Positions 43,745 to 52,250 of a stretch of 64,000 nucleotides of DNA are shown piece after piece; positions within the stretch are counted from its first letter, which is position 1, and the number at the start of each line of letters is the position of its first letter. Source of the stretch: Desulforhopalus sp. (GTDB lineage Bacteria > Desulfobacterota > Desulfobulbia > Desulfobulbales > Desulfocapsaceae); NCBI GenBank assembly GCA_030247675.1, contig JAOTRX010000004.1, positions 1 through 64,000 of the forward strand, given 5' to 3'. The notes beneath the pieces were generated by a model. It saw only the letters and a program-made list of their open reading frames with translations. It had not been told where the DNA came from and did no database searches. The position numbers and the translations under genes were made by a program.

Positions 43745-44749
43745 TCAGCAAGATGTTGTCGGATTGCGCCAACGCAGCAGGCACGATCCCCAACTGAGCC
43801 CCGCACCGAAACCGGCCAGGAGGATCAGACCTCCCGGGAGTATTCTTCCCCGCTCCACTGCGTGATGCAGGGCGATGGGGATGGATGCGGCCGAGGTGTT
43901 GCCGCACTCCTCCAGGTCCAGGAACACTTTTGCCATGGGAAAGTTGAACCTGCCAACCGCAGCTTCCACGATGCGCCGATTGGCTTGGTGCGGGATCAGC
44001 AGGTCGATGTCGGCCGTGGTCAGGCCGGTGCGGTCCAGCACGCGCTCGACCGAATCCCCGATCACCCGCATCGCGAATTTGAAGACTTGGTGGCCATCCA
44101 TATGCACAAAAGGACCGGGCTTGACCGTGCTCCCGGCGGGGACTGGTCGGCTGCCCTCCGCCCCGGGCAGCCAAACTGCCTCGAACCCGGAACCGTCGCA
44201 GCCCATGTCGCTGGCCAGCAGACCGCACCCGTCGGCCACCTGACCCACCACCACGGCCCCGGCGCCGTCGCCGAACAGGATTGCGGTTGCCGTATCGGCT
44301 GGGTCAACTATTCGGGAGAGCTTTTCCGCGCCTATTACCAGTGCCTTGGCGCAGAATCCGGAGGACACCAGATGGCAGGCCGTCGCAAGGGCGTAGACAA
44401 AGCCGGAGCAGCCCGCGGAGAGGTCGAAGCACATGGCCTGGGGAATGTGCAAGGCCTGCTGGATCAGGGCGGCCGTGGCCGGGCTGCTGGCATCGGGGGT
44501 GGAACTGGCCATGATGAGCAAGCCGATTTCCTCGGCAGCGGTTCCGGCCTGTTCCAAGGCCTGCCGCCCCGCTTCCACGGCCATTCCCGAAGACAACATC
44601 CCGTTCGGGGCAATGCGCCGGACGGCTATCCCGGTCTGCTGGAAAATCCATTCCGGGGTCACCCCCAGCCGCCTGGAGAGTTCCTCGTTGGTTAAGGCCC
44701 CCTCCGGCAGGTATGCGCCTGTGCCAAGTATTCCGACTGCCGTAAACAT
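43745..44749 (-). CDS. KAS III-family condensing enzyme, copy 1 (FabH-like)
   Basis: A 334-residue thiolase-fold enzyme with intact catalytic residues: Cys114 in 'LSAGCSGFVYAL', His in 'IPHQANRRIVE' and Asn in 'CGNTSAAS'. 'LLAGFGAGLSWGS' closes the C-terminus. It is the first gene of the KAS III - GNAT - KAS III - ACP operon, preceded by AAGGGG at a reasonable RBS distance. Unlike PqsB-type partner subunits, neither copy has lost the triad, so both should be active. The gene is visibly GC-richer than the signalling genes upstream at 45-54 kb, consistent with acquisition by transfer. Product unknown. Confidence 0.9.
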   Translation of the reverse strand: MFTAVGILGTGAYLPEGALTNEELSRRLGVTPEWIFQQTGIAVRRIAPNGMLSSGMAVEAGRQALEQAGTAAEEIGLLIMASSTPDASSPATAALIQQALHIPQAMCFDLSAGCSGFVYALATACHLVSSGFCAKALVIGAEKLSRIVDPADTATAILFGDGAGAVVVGQVADGCGLLASDMGCDGSGFEAVWLPGAEGSRPVPAGSTVKPGPFVHMDGHQVFKFAMRVIGDSVERVLDRTGLTTADIDLLIPHQANRRIVEAAVGRFNFPMAKVFLDLEECGNTSAASIPIALHHAVERGRILPGGLILLAGFGAGLSWGSCLLRWRNPTTSC

Positions 44750-45413
44750 ATTGTCCCCTTGGAAATCTGAGCAACCGTCTCAGAGAAGGTGAGGGTGAGG
44801 GATGATAAGTCATCGCTTTCTTCGTGCTTCCCAAAAAACCCTTTCCAACGAAGGACTCTCTGAATTGATACGTTGGTACTACCCTTTCAAAAAAGGTTTT
44901 GCAATATTTTTGAGTCTAAAGGAAATGCTCGGTAGAAACAAGGCAGACCAAGACTTTTTCCATCGACAACAGGGCGTTGACAAACAGTTTTTTGGAGGTG
45001 TTGGTCGACCACGTTTCTGCAGATATAGATTTGCCTTGGCAATCCTTGGTGTGAAAGCGTGCCTCGAAATTTGGGACTATTCCTGATTGTGATCGAGCAC
45101 CGGCTTGAATAGCCTGGACGACAAGGCCAAAATTGTCCATGGATAAAGACTGAGCTTTTTCCACATATTCCTGATCGATAACCTTCATCCACTTCACCCT
45201 TCCAAGTACTCGTTTGCCGGATGAACTAGAAATTTGTCGGCGCAAAAATTTTACACTACAATTCACCGATAGGGTATTCTGTTTGAATCCTATTTTAGGA
45301 GAAGAGTGGGTAGCTGACGATTTTGTTATATTTCGAGCAGCTTTTCGAGCCTTTATTTATCTGGTTTTCCTCAGCTATTTGCAAGAAAGCAGGGATGCGA
45401 AAGGAAGAATGCT
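44750..45413. other. Intergenic region with an unresolved ORF remnant
   Basis: About 660 bp between the KAS III operon and the PAS-LuxR gene. A minus-strand frame at 44916-45266 could start at 'MKVIDQEYVEKAQSLSMDNF' (near 45188) behind a purine-rich GGAAGGG. It matches nothing I recognise and its second half looks random, so it may be a decayed gene. The region must also contain promoters for the operon on the left and the sensor on the right. Confidence 0.3.
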
Positions 45414-47528
45414 ATGACCTCAAAGAAGGAAAAATTCCCAAAGCATATAGATAGCAGTTCACCCTCAACCTCCGAGAATGACAAGATATCAACAGAGCAA
45501 TATCCCACGGGTGAATACCTTCCTTTTTTCACCATATTTGAAAATATTGCAGAGGGAGTTGCTTGCTGCAGGATCATCTTAGATAACAACGATAAACCTG
45601 TCGATTTTAAATATCTTTATGTGAACGCCGCTTTTAAACGATTACCTGGTTTGACCGAATTATTTGGCAAGAGATCTGCTGAAGTAATCCCTGGGATTGA
45701 AGAAGCACCTTCTCGGTTCTTTGAAGCCTGTAACCGTGTAGCGCTTTCAGGCGGGGCGGAGAAATTTAAATTTGAATGTAAGCCTTCTGAGACAATTTTT
45801 TCGGTCTCCGTTTTCAGTGATAAAAAAAGATATTTCACAGCCGTCTTTGAGGATATCACCGCCAGCCGTCATTTGGCAAAAGACCTGAATATTATTAAAG
45901 ATAAACGTCACCAAAAACACGTAGAGCAGGATGTGCTGGAAAGCGAAGAGCGATATCGCCTGCTCTTTGATTCCTCCCTTGATGCAATTCTTCTCACCGC
46001 CCCGGATGGCAGTATTTATGGTGCAAATCCGTCCACCTGTCGCATGTTTCAGCGATCGGAAGAAGAAATTAAACAGATCGGCAGAAGTGGACTTGTGGAC
46101 ACATCCGACCCCCGATTAGCACGGGCCCTTGCAGAACGTCAGCAAACGGGGAACTTTGCCGGTGAACTCGTATGTATTCGCAAAGATGGTACAAAATTCC
46201 CAGGAGAGGTATTCACCTCTGTTTTCAAAGATAGAAAGGGCAACGCTCGAACCAGTATGATTATTCGCGACATAACGAAGCGCAAGCTCGTGGAAGAAGA
46301 GGTTCGGTTAAGCGAAGAAACTCTGAGAAAGGCGCAGCGTGTTGGGAAGATGAGTAGCTGGCGATACATTCCCGCCGGAATATCCGGAGACTGGACGAAA
46401 GAAAAATTTCTTTTTTTAAAGCAGGAAGGAGCACCTTCCTACGAAAGGTACGCTGATATCTTTTGCTCTGTCCATCCCGATGACAGTCAAATGCTCTACA
46501 AAGCCATGGAAAAGGCAATATTCCAAGGGATAGACTTTGAATTGCAATTGCGTATCATCCGGCCCACCGGAGGTATTGGCTACATCCATACGGTGTGTGA
46601 TGTGAGTAAGGATGAGCAGGGCAATGCGACAGAGTTGATAGGAACAACCCAGGATATAAGTGCAATAAAAACCATCCAACAAAAACTTGAAAACGCGGAA
46701 GAGAGATACCGGACGGTTGTTGAGGACCAAACGGAACTTATCTCCCGCTTTTCCAGTGAGGGATTTTTAAATTATGCAAATCCGGCATATTGTAAGTTTT
46801 TTAACATTAAGTTTGAAGAATTAAGTGGCAGGAGATGGCAGCCGGTTGCCTTTGAAGATGACCGCCAGATGATCGAGCAACAAATCTTGCACCTCACACC
46901 GGCCAATCCGGTTGTAACTGTTGAAAACAGGGTTTACAAGGGGGATGGCAGTATACGCTGGATTCAGTTTATTAACCGGGGAATATTCAATAAAGCTGAT
47001 AAATTGGTTGAAATACAATCGGTGGGGCGCGATATATCGGATCTCAAGGAAATTCAATTGTCGCTTCAGCAAAAGGACCAGGAGCTGTCCGAGAAAAACA
47101 GGAAACTTGAGAAACTTAATATCGCACTTGAAGTTGTTATTGAACAGAAAAACGAACAGTTAGATAGTCTTCGATCGGACATAGTCAAACAGTATTCAAG
47201 TTTTGTCAAACCGCACCTTGAAGAGTTAAAAGACATCTCGGAAAATTGGCGGGGAAATCAATATCTGAAACTGATTGAGCAAGGGATGCAGCATATCCTC
47301 ACTCCTTTTGCGCAGCACATAATGTCTCTCAACAACCAACTCTCACCGATGGAAATACAGGTCGCGACTCTCATAACCAGAGGAGAAACTATTAACGGAG
47401 TTGCAAAAGAACTGAAAATATCAGCACATACAGTTAAATACCACCGCAAAAATATTCGATTCAAGTTGGGGATCAAGAATAAGAAAATCAATCTCCGGTC
47501 CTATCTCCTTCGAGACGATACCCGATAA
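45414..47528 (+). CDS. Multi-PAS sensor protein with LuxR-type HTH output
   Basis: A 704-residue soluble protein with about four PAS-type domains (about 35-150, 175-295, 300-425 and 430-550). Conserved pieces are 'LLFDSSLDAILLTAPDGSIY', 'GELVCIRKDGTKFPGEVF' and 'RYRTVVEDQTELISRFS'. A coiled coil follows (about 550-620, 'QQKDQELSEKNRKLEKLNIA'), then a C-terminal LuxR/GerE helix-turn-helix (about 640-700, 'LSPMEIQVATLITRGETING', 'ISAHTVKYHRKNIRFKLGI'). There is no kinase or membrane segment, so it is a one-component ligand- or redox-responsive regulator. RBS AAGGAAG precedes the ATG. A strong hairpin follows the stop codon, so it is monocistronic. Targets and ligand unknown. Confidence 0.92.
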   Translation: MTSKKEKFPKHIDSSSPSTSENDKISTEQYPTGEYLPFFTIFENIAEGVACCRIILDNNDKPVDFKYLYVNAAFKRLPGLTELFGKRSAEVIPGIEEAPSRFFEACNRVALSGGAEKFKFECKPSETIFSVSVFSDKKRYFTAVFEDITASRHLAKDLNIIKDKRHQKHVEQDVLESEERYRLLFDSSLDAILLTAPDGSIYGANPSTCRMFQRSEEEIKQIGRSGLVDTSDPRLARALAERQQTGNFAGELVCIRKDGTKFPGEVFTSVFKDRKGNARTSMIIRDITKRKLVEEEVRLSEETLRKAQRVGKMSSWRYIPAGISGDWTKEKFLFLKQEGAPSYERYADIFCSVHPDDSQMLYKAMEKAIFQGIDFELQLRIIRPTGGIGYIHTVCDVSKDEQGNATELIGTTQDISAIKTIQQKLENAEERYRTVVEDQTELISRFSSEGFLNYANPAYCKFFNIKFEELSGRRWQPVAFEDDRQMIEQQILHLTPANPVVTVENRVYKGDGSIRWIQFINRGIFNKADKLVEIQSVGRDISDLKEIQLSLQQKDQELSEKNRKLEKLNIALEVVIEQKNEQLDSLRSDIVKQYSSFVKPHLEELKDISENWRGNQYLKLIEQGMQHILTPFAQHIMSLNNQLSPMEIQVATLITRGETINGVAKELKISAHTVKYHRKNIRFKLGIKNKKINLRSYLLRDDTR

Positions 47529-47553
47529 AGTGGGGGGACAGCCCCCCCACTTT
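47527..47553 (+). terminator. Strong rho-independent-type hairpin after the PAS-LuxR gene
   Basis: AAAGTGGGGGG (47527-47537) pairs perfectly with CCCCCCACTTT (47543-47553) over a 5-base loop. The stem starts within the stop codon. A C/T-rich tract rather than a pure T-run follows. Confidence 0.75.
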
Positions 47554-47707
47554 ACTCCCCATATTTCCCTTCTTTCTTTTCCGCCCATACAGCATAGAGT
47601 TGAATTGTAATTCTACGAAAAATACAGGGAGCTCAGCCCAAGCGTAATATCGTAAAAAGTTGCCACAGTGATAGCCGATTGTTGCCTTAAGAAAAGGAAC
47701 CACTTTT

Positions 47708-49318
47708 ATGGATGGGAAAATACTGATTGTTGATGATGAACCGGCGCTAAGAAAGCTTTTAGTCAGATTTCTGACAGACGCAGGCTATGAGTGTTACACC
47801 GCGGAAGATGCAGTGCTGGCTAAAGAAATCCTCAGCGCAAATGTTTTCGATCTCCTTCTCTGTGATTTGAAACTACCGGGGGAATCAGGTTTAGACCTTC
47901 TCCGATACACGAAGAAGCACTACCCGCATATAGGAAGGGTTATGATCACTGGCACGAGTTCCCCAGAAATTGCCAGTGAAATCATGTCAGTTGGAGTTTA
48001 TGGATACATTATCAAGCCGGCAACCCAAAATGTAGTTCTGATAACAGTAGAGAATGCCTTACGTCATTTGCGTCTCGATCTTCATCTGCAAGCCTGTAAA
48101 GTCGAACTAGAAAAAAACTCTTTGCTTCGCACGGAGAAACTCACGGCCATCATGAACAATCTCAACGTGGGCGTGGTGATGTTCGATTTGAATATGAAGA
48201 TACTGGAAATAAATAAGCAAATGCGGCACTGGTTCCCGGACCTCTCCTTGGAAACCACAATCCCCTATTATAATGCCCTAATAAATCCATCATATGAAGA
48301 TGTCTGCCATGTTTGTCCCATAACAGAAACCTTTCAAAAAGCCAGCACCTGTGAAGTGACAATAAATCTCATCACAGCCAAGGGAGAAAGGGAGTTCAGG
48401 ATCGTGACGTCTCCAATCATCGATAAATCCGGCAGTGTATATGCGAGAATTAGCTTATACGAAGACGTTACAGAAAAAATGCTTCTCGAAAGGGATTTAA
48501 CCCAGGCCCAGAAATTTGAGGCAGTTGGTCAATTAGCCGCAGGAATCGCTCACGAGATCAACACTCCCATTCAATATATTGGTGATAATATAAGCTTTTT
48601 GAGAGATTCATTTGATGGGATATTCGGGGTTTTGAATACATACAACCACCTCTGGCAGAACTTGAAAGAGAGAAATTCCATCCCAACGGCAATGGATCGC
48701 CAACTGACCGAAGAGATAGAAAATGCCGATATTGGGTTTCTTTGGGAAGAAATACCCAAAACGGTCAGTCAAACCCTTGAGGGAGTTCAGCGAGTTGAAA
48801 AGATTGTCCGGGCCATGAAGGAGTTTTCACATCCGGGCAGCGACGAGAAAACGGCAGTGGATATCAATAAAACTTTGGAGAGTGCGATCACGGTTTGTAG
48901 AAATGAGTGGAAGTATGTCGCAGAGATGGAAACGAATTTTGCGCTGAATATGCCATTGATACCGTGCTTTGCCGGTGAGATCAGCCAGGTCTTCTTGAAT
49001 ATCCTTGTAAATGGCGCCCATGCCATAGCCGAGCACACACAGGGGGATAGTAAAGGAAAAGGTAAAATTACCATTCGAACGATTCGAATGGATAATAGTG
49101 TGCAGATACGAATCAGCGATACGGGTGGAGGTATTCCGAAGGAAATTCAAGGCCGGGTCTTCGATCAGTTTTTTACAACCAAAGCGAAGGGGAAAGGAAC
49201 AGGACAGGGTTTAGCAATCGCCCGTAGGGTAATAGTCGATAAGCATAAAGGTGCGCTGTATTTTGAAACAGAAATCGGTCAAGGCACAACATTTATCATT
49301 GATCTCCCATACCAGTGA
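47708..49318 (+). CDS. Hybrid receiver-PAS-histidine kinase
   Basis: A 536-residue soluble protein: N-terminal receiver (1-120, phospho-Asp in 'DLLLCDLKLPGE', Lys in 'YIIKPA'), PAS domain (about 145-265) with 'EDVCHVCPITETF' giving a CxxC pair and a third Cys nearby, then kinase core with phospho-His in 'QLAAGIAHEINTPIQYI', N-box 'NILVNGAHAIAEH', 'ISDTGGGIPKE' and 'GKGTGQGLAIARRV'. The core carries an insertion after the H-box and the landmarks 'EFSHPGSDEK' and 'CRNEWKYVAEMET', shared with the kinase at 53410-54477, so the two are paralogues. A receiver at the N-terminus suggests it is controlled by another kinase. RBS AAGGAA. It opens the signalling block that continues to 54477. Confidence 0.93.
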   Translation: MDGKILIVDDEPALRKLLVRFLTDAGYECYTAEDAVLAKEILSANVFDLLLCDLKLPGESGLDLLRYTKKHYPHIGRVMITGTSSPEIASEIMSVGVYGYIIKPATQNVVLITVENALRHLRLDLHLQACKVELEKNSLLRTEKLTAIMNNLNVGVVMFDLNMKILEINKQMRHWFPDLSLETTIPYYNALINPSYEDVCHVCPITETFQKASTCEVTINLITAKGEREFRIVTSPIIDKSGSVYARISLYEDVTEKMLLERDLTQAQKFEAVGQLAAGIAHEINTPIQYIGDNISFLRDSFDGIFGVLNTYNHLWQNLKERNSIPTAMDRQLTEEIENADIGFLWEEIPKTVSQTLEGVQRVEKIVRAMKEFSHPGSDEKTAVDINKTLESAITVCRNEWKYVAEMETNFALNMPLIPCFAGEISQVFLNILVNGAHAIAEHTQGDSKGKGKITIRTIRMDNSVQIRISDTGGGIPKEIQGRVFDQFFTTKAKGKGTGQGLAIARRVIVDKHKGALYFETEIGQGTTFIIDLPYQ

Positions 49319-49543
49319 AATAACAACCGCCGCAATGCGCGTCTTTCCCAAGGCGCCGACCGGTAGGGCGCTAATGGAATCATAGAGACACCGGTCACAA
49401 CAATTCGATTACCTGCCTCTAGTTTTTAAGAGGTTTTGTGTGTTTTCCGGAAGTTTAAATAGAAGTTGAAAAGATCCGATACTTCAACAAGAGCATTTGG
49501 TAATCGGCGCAACGATTTATCGATTTCATAGGGAGAGGCAACG

Positions 49544-50677
49544 ATGACCGAGAAGGTGCTTTTCGTCGATGATGAAGAAAATATCCTGCATTCAATAAAA
49601 CGGGACCTTCGAAAACGATTCGAAATTCACACTGCTGTTAGTGGTGCAGAAGCTCTCGAGATTATGAGAAAAGATGGGCCATTTGCGGTCGTTGTGTCGG
49701 ATATGCGGATGCCGGTTATGGATGGAATTCAGCTCCTTAGTACAGTCAAAGACCAGTATCCCGAAACAGTGCGACTGATGCTCACAGGCAATGCCGACCA
49801 GGAAACCGCCATCGAAGCTGTCAATAAAGGACAAATTTTTCGTTTCTTGAACAAACCCTGTCCAACCTCCTCCTTGGTTATGGCTATCGCCTTGGCCCAA
49901 CGCCAGTATAGGTTAATAACTGCGGAAAAAGAACTCCTCGACAAGACGCTCAAGGGGAGTATCACGGTACTTTCCGAAGTGCTCAGTCTCGCAAGTCCAA
50001 CGGCTTTCAGCAGTGGTTTGCGGGTGAAAACCGTGGTCGGCGAAATTGTCCAAAAAATGCAATTGTACAATATCTGGCAATATGAGATTGCTGCCCTGAT
50101 GTCACGGATAGGTTGTATTACCTTACCTCCGAATACACTTGCCAAGTTGTATTCGGGGCAGGAACTAGATGCAGAAGAAGAAGCAATGTACCGGGAACAT
50201 CCTGTGATCGGCGCCAAACTTTTGGAAAAAATTCCCCGACTCGAAACGGTTGCGGCAATCATTGCCCATCAGCTTCAACCTTATGAATCCTTTGCTGAAT
50301 GCCATGAGATGAAGGAAGAGGTTGCCTTGGGAGCGCAGATTTTGAAGGTTGCAACTGACTTTGAATCTTTGCTGCATCGTGGTTTGAAACGTTCTGAAGC
50401 GCTTAAGTATCTCCACAATGAGCCCGCTCAATATAATCCGGAAATACTTAGAATACTTGATGAAATTAAAATTGCTCCAGAAAGCGAAAAAATTGTCGCC
50501 CTTGAAATCCGTGATATGGCGGCAGGGATGTTTGTTGAACAGGATATTATGGCATTAAGTGGTGTTGTTATTGCATCAAAGGGTCAGGAGGTGACGTGGT
50601 CGCTAATCCGGGGGCTGAAAAATTTTTCTCAGCAAGTGGGTGTTAAGGAACCGATTTTAGTGAGGATCAAACAATAA
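49544..50677 (+). CDS. Response regulator with degenerate HD-GYP output domain
   Basis: A 377-residue protein. The receiver (1-120) has 'FVDDEEN', phospho-Asp in 'VVVSDMRMPVMDG' and Lys in 'FLNKPC'. The output domain (about 145-310) follows the HD-GYP fold: 'ALMSRIGCITLPPNTLAKL' stands where active enzymes have LLHDIGKI-IP, and 'MYREHPVIGAKLLEKIP' matches the next conserved helix. The metal-binding His-Asp is Ser-Arg here, and HHE...GYP is reduced to 'AHQLQPY', so c-di-GMP hydrolysis is not expected. A small C-terminal domain ('EIRDMAAGMFVEQDIM') is typical of REC/HD-type regulators. It lies between the hybrid kinase gene and the REC-HDOD gene, probably on one transcript. Likely a binding or scaffold output. 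Confidence 0.88.
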   Translation: MTEKVLFVDDEENILHSIKRDLRKRFEIHTAVSGAEALEIMRKDGPFAVVVSDMRMPVMDGIQLLSTVKDQYPETVRLMLTGNADQETAIEAVNKGQIFRFLNKPCPTSSLVMAIALAQRQYRLITAEKELLDKTLKGSITVLSEVLSLASPTAFSSGLRVKTVVGEIVQKMQLYNIWQYEIAALMSRIGCITLPPNTLAKLYSGQELDAEEEAMYREHPVIGAKLLEKIPRLETVAAIIAHQLQPYESFAECHEMKEEVALGAQILKVATDFESLLHRGLKRSEALKYLHNEPAQYNPEILRILDEIKIAPESEKIVALEIRDMAAGMFVEQDIMALSGVVIASKGQEVTWSLIRGLKNFSQQVGVKEPILVRIKQ

Positions 50678-50739
50678 TATTGGTGTTTTAGGGTTACCAG
50701 CTTGATACTTCTTTAATCGCATAGGGTGCTAAGGTCGCA

Positions 50740-51948
50740 ATGGCAAAGAAATCAATACTATTCGTCGATGATGAGCTCAATATCCTTGAAGGCCTCCGTC
50801 GGATGCTGAGAGCTCTGCGCAATGAATACGATATGCATTTTGCAAATGGAAGCAGTGAGGCCCTGCAGATTATGGAAGGGGGGAGGTTCGATGTAATTGT
50901 CTCTGACATGCGTATGCCTGGTATGGATGGTGCGGAGTTGTTGGAAATCATTAAAGATAAATACCCACACACCATACGCATCATGCTGACCGGACAAGCT
51001 GACGAGCTTTCTATTCTCCGAACTGTTGGGGTTGTTCATCAGTTTTTGGCTAAACCCTGCGATCCTGAGAAGCTTAAAATGATCCTTCTGCAAACCAGTT
51101 CCCTGCAGGACATGTTGTCGGATGGTCGATTGAAAGATCTCATCTCGCAATTAGGCGCATTGCCCAGTTTGCCATCAACCTATGCCCGATTGCAGAAAGC
51201 TCTTGCCACTCCTGATGTTGCAATTAGTGAACTAGGTAATATTATCGCGCAGGACATAGCTATGACGGCTAAAGTTCTCCAGCTTGTTAATTCCTCGTTT
51301 TTTGGAGTTTATTCAAGGGTCGACAATCCTGGTCGTGCAGTCGCCCTGCTTGGTATTGACACCATCAAAGTGCTCGTCCTTGGCCTGGAGCTTTTTTCCA
51401 AAATCAAAATCTCAGATGAAATCTTCCCGATTGATCGACTTTGGCGGCACAGTCTTTTGGTTGGTAAGATATCGAAGGCTATCGCCGTCGGGCAGTCTGA
51501 TGAAAAGACTTTGATTAGTAATACCCTCCTTGCCGGCACCTTGCATGATCTGGGCAAACTGGTTCTGATCTCTTCCCTTCCAGAGCTATATCGACAGACT
51601 ATTGATATGGCGCGAGAAAAAAATATCACCATGCGGGAGGCGGAAGTAGCCGTCTTTGGCGCAACACAGAGTGCGGTTGGATCATATCTTGTTGGTCTTT
51701 GGGGCTTTTCCGGTCCGATAATAGAAGCAATCGGTTTTCAAAACAATCTGGAAAATATTCCGTCAGATGCTTTCAGCCCAACCCTTGCTGTTCATGTGGC
51801 AAATGTTCTGTACTATCGCAACCGTCCGGAAGAGATAATCGGCAGACCGGCCAATATAAACATACCAGTCATCGAACGACTTGGCCTGTTGGATAAGTTG
51901 GGAGAATGGGAGAAGCTTTGTTCAGAGATACTGCAAAATGAAGACTGA
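50740..51948 (+). CDS. Response regulator with HDOD output domain
   Basis: A 402-residue protein with receiver (1-118; 'FVDDELN', phospho-Asp in 'VIVSDMRMPGMDG', Lys in 'FLAKPC') and an HDOD domain (about 135-335: 'ISQLGALPSLPSTYARLQKA', 'IAQDIAMTAKVLQLVNSSFF', 'AVALLGIDTIKVLVLG', 'LLAGTLHDLGKLVL'). HDOD domains are non-catalytic HD relatives that act in signalling scaffolds and c-di-GMP networks. Here a 'HDLGKL' piece remains, but the full metal site of HD phosphodiesterases does not. It follows the degenerate HD-GYP regulator by 62 bp and precedes the FIST/kinase pair by 300 bp; it is the best candidate output partner of those kinases. Confidence 0.92.
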   Translation: MAKKSILFVDDELNILEGLRRMLRALRNEYDMHFANGSSEALQIMEGGRFDVIVSDMRMPGMDGAELLEIIKDKYPHTIRIMLTGQADELSILRTVGVVHQFLAKPCDPEKLKMILLQTSSLQDMLSDGRLKDLISQLGALPSLPSTYARLQKALATPDVAISELGNIIAQDIAMTAKVLQLVNSSFFGVYSRVDNPGRAVALLGIDTIKVLVLGLELFSKIKISDEIFPIDRLWRHSLLVGKISKAIAVGQSDEKTLISNTLLAGTLHDLGKLVLISSLPELYRQTIDMAREKNITMREAEVAVFGATQSAVGSYLVGLWGFSGPIIEAIGFQNNLENIPSDAFSPTLAVHVANVLYYRNRPEEIIGRPANINIPVIERLGLLDKLGEWEKLCSEILQNED

Positions 51949-52250
51949 AATTCTTTGATGGAGGGAGGAAATCATTCTGCATTGGCCACATAAGCCGTTG
52001 TCAAACAATAACATGGCCGATCTGGAACCCGGAACGGCATAAGGAGCCGTAAGGAAATGGATTTAAATGACCATGTTATTTCCTAACGGCTCCTAAGCAC
52101 AGAGAGTCATATCCTCCGGGATTTGACGAACCTCAGAAAAAAAAGGATACTCAATTACATATACACTGGTGGATCTTTTTTGCAGCCGGTTTTCGAGGAA
52201 AGGGCGAGATCCCAAACAGATAAAATCACAACATCAATTAAAATCCCGAA
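51949..52250. other. Intergenic region containing the inverted palindromic repeat
   Basis: About 300 bp between the REC-HDOD and FIST genes. Its main content is copy 3 of the 53-bp palindrome (52042-52094). No ORF, RNA gene or sigma-54 core was recognised. Confidence 0.6.
52042..52094 (-). repeat. 53-bp interspersed palindromic repeat, copy 3 (inverted)
   Basis: On the minus strand it reads AGGAGCCGTTAGGAAATAAC at one end and ATTTCCTTACGGCTCCT at the other, then TTATGCCG as in copy 1. Length is again exactly 53 bp. Its centre (ATGGTCATTT on the minus strand) matches copy 1 (AAGACCATTT) in part. Confidence 0.85.

Noticed and set aside
52160..52190. Sigma-54-like core upstream of the FIST gene
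   Set aside because: GG to GC spacing is 9 or 12, not 10, and there is no enhancer element.
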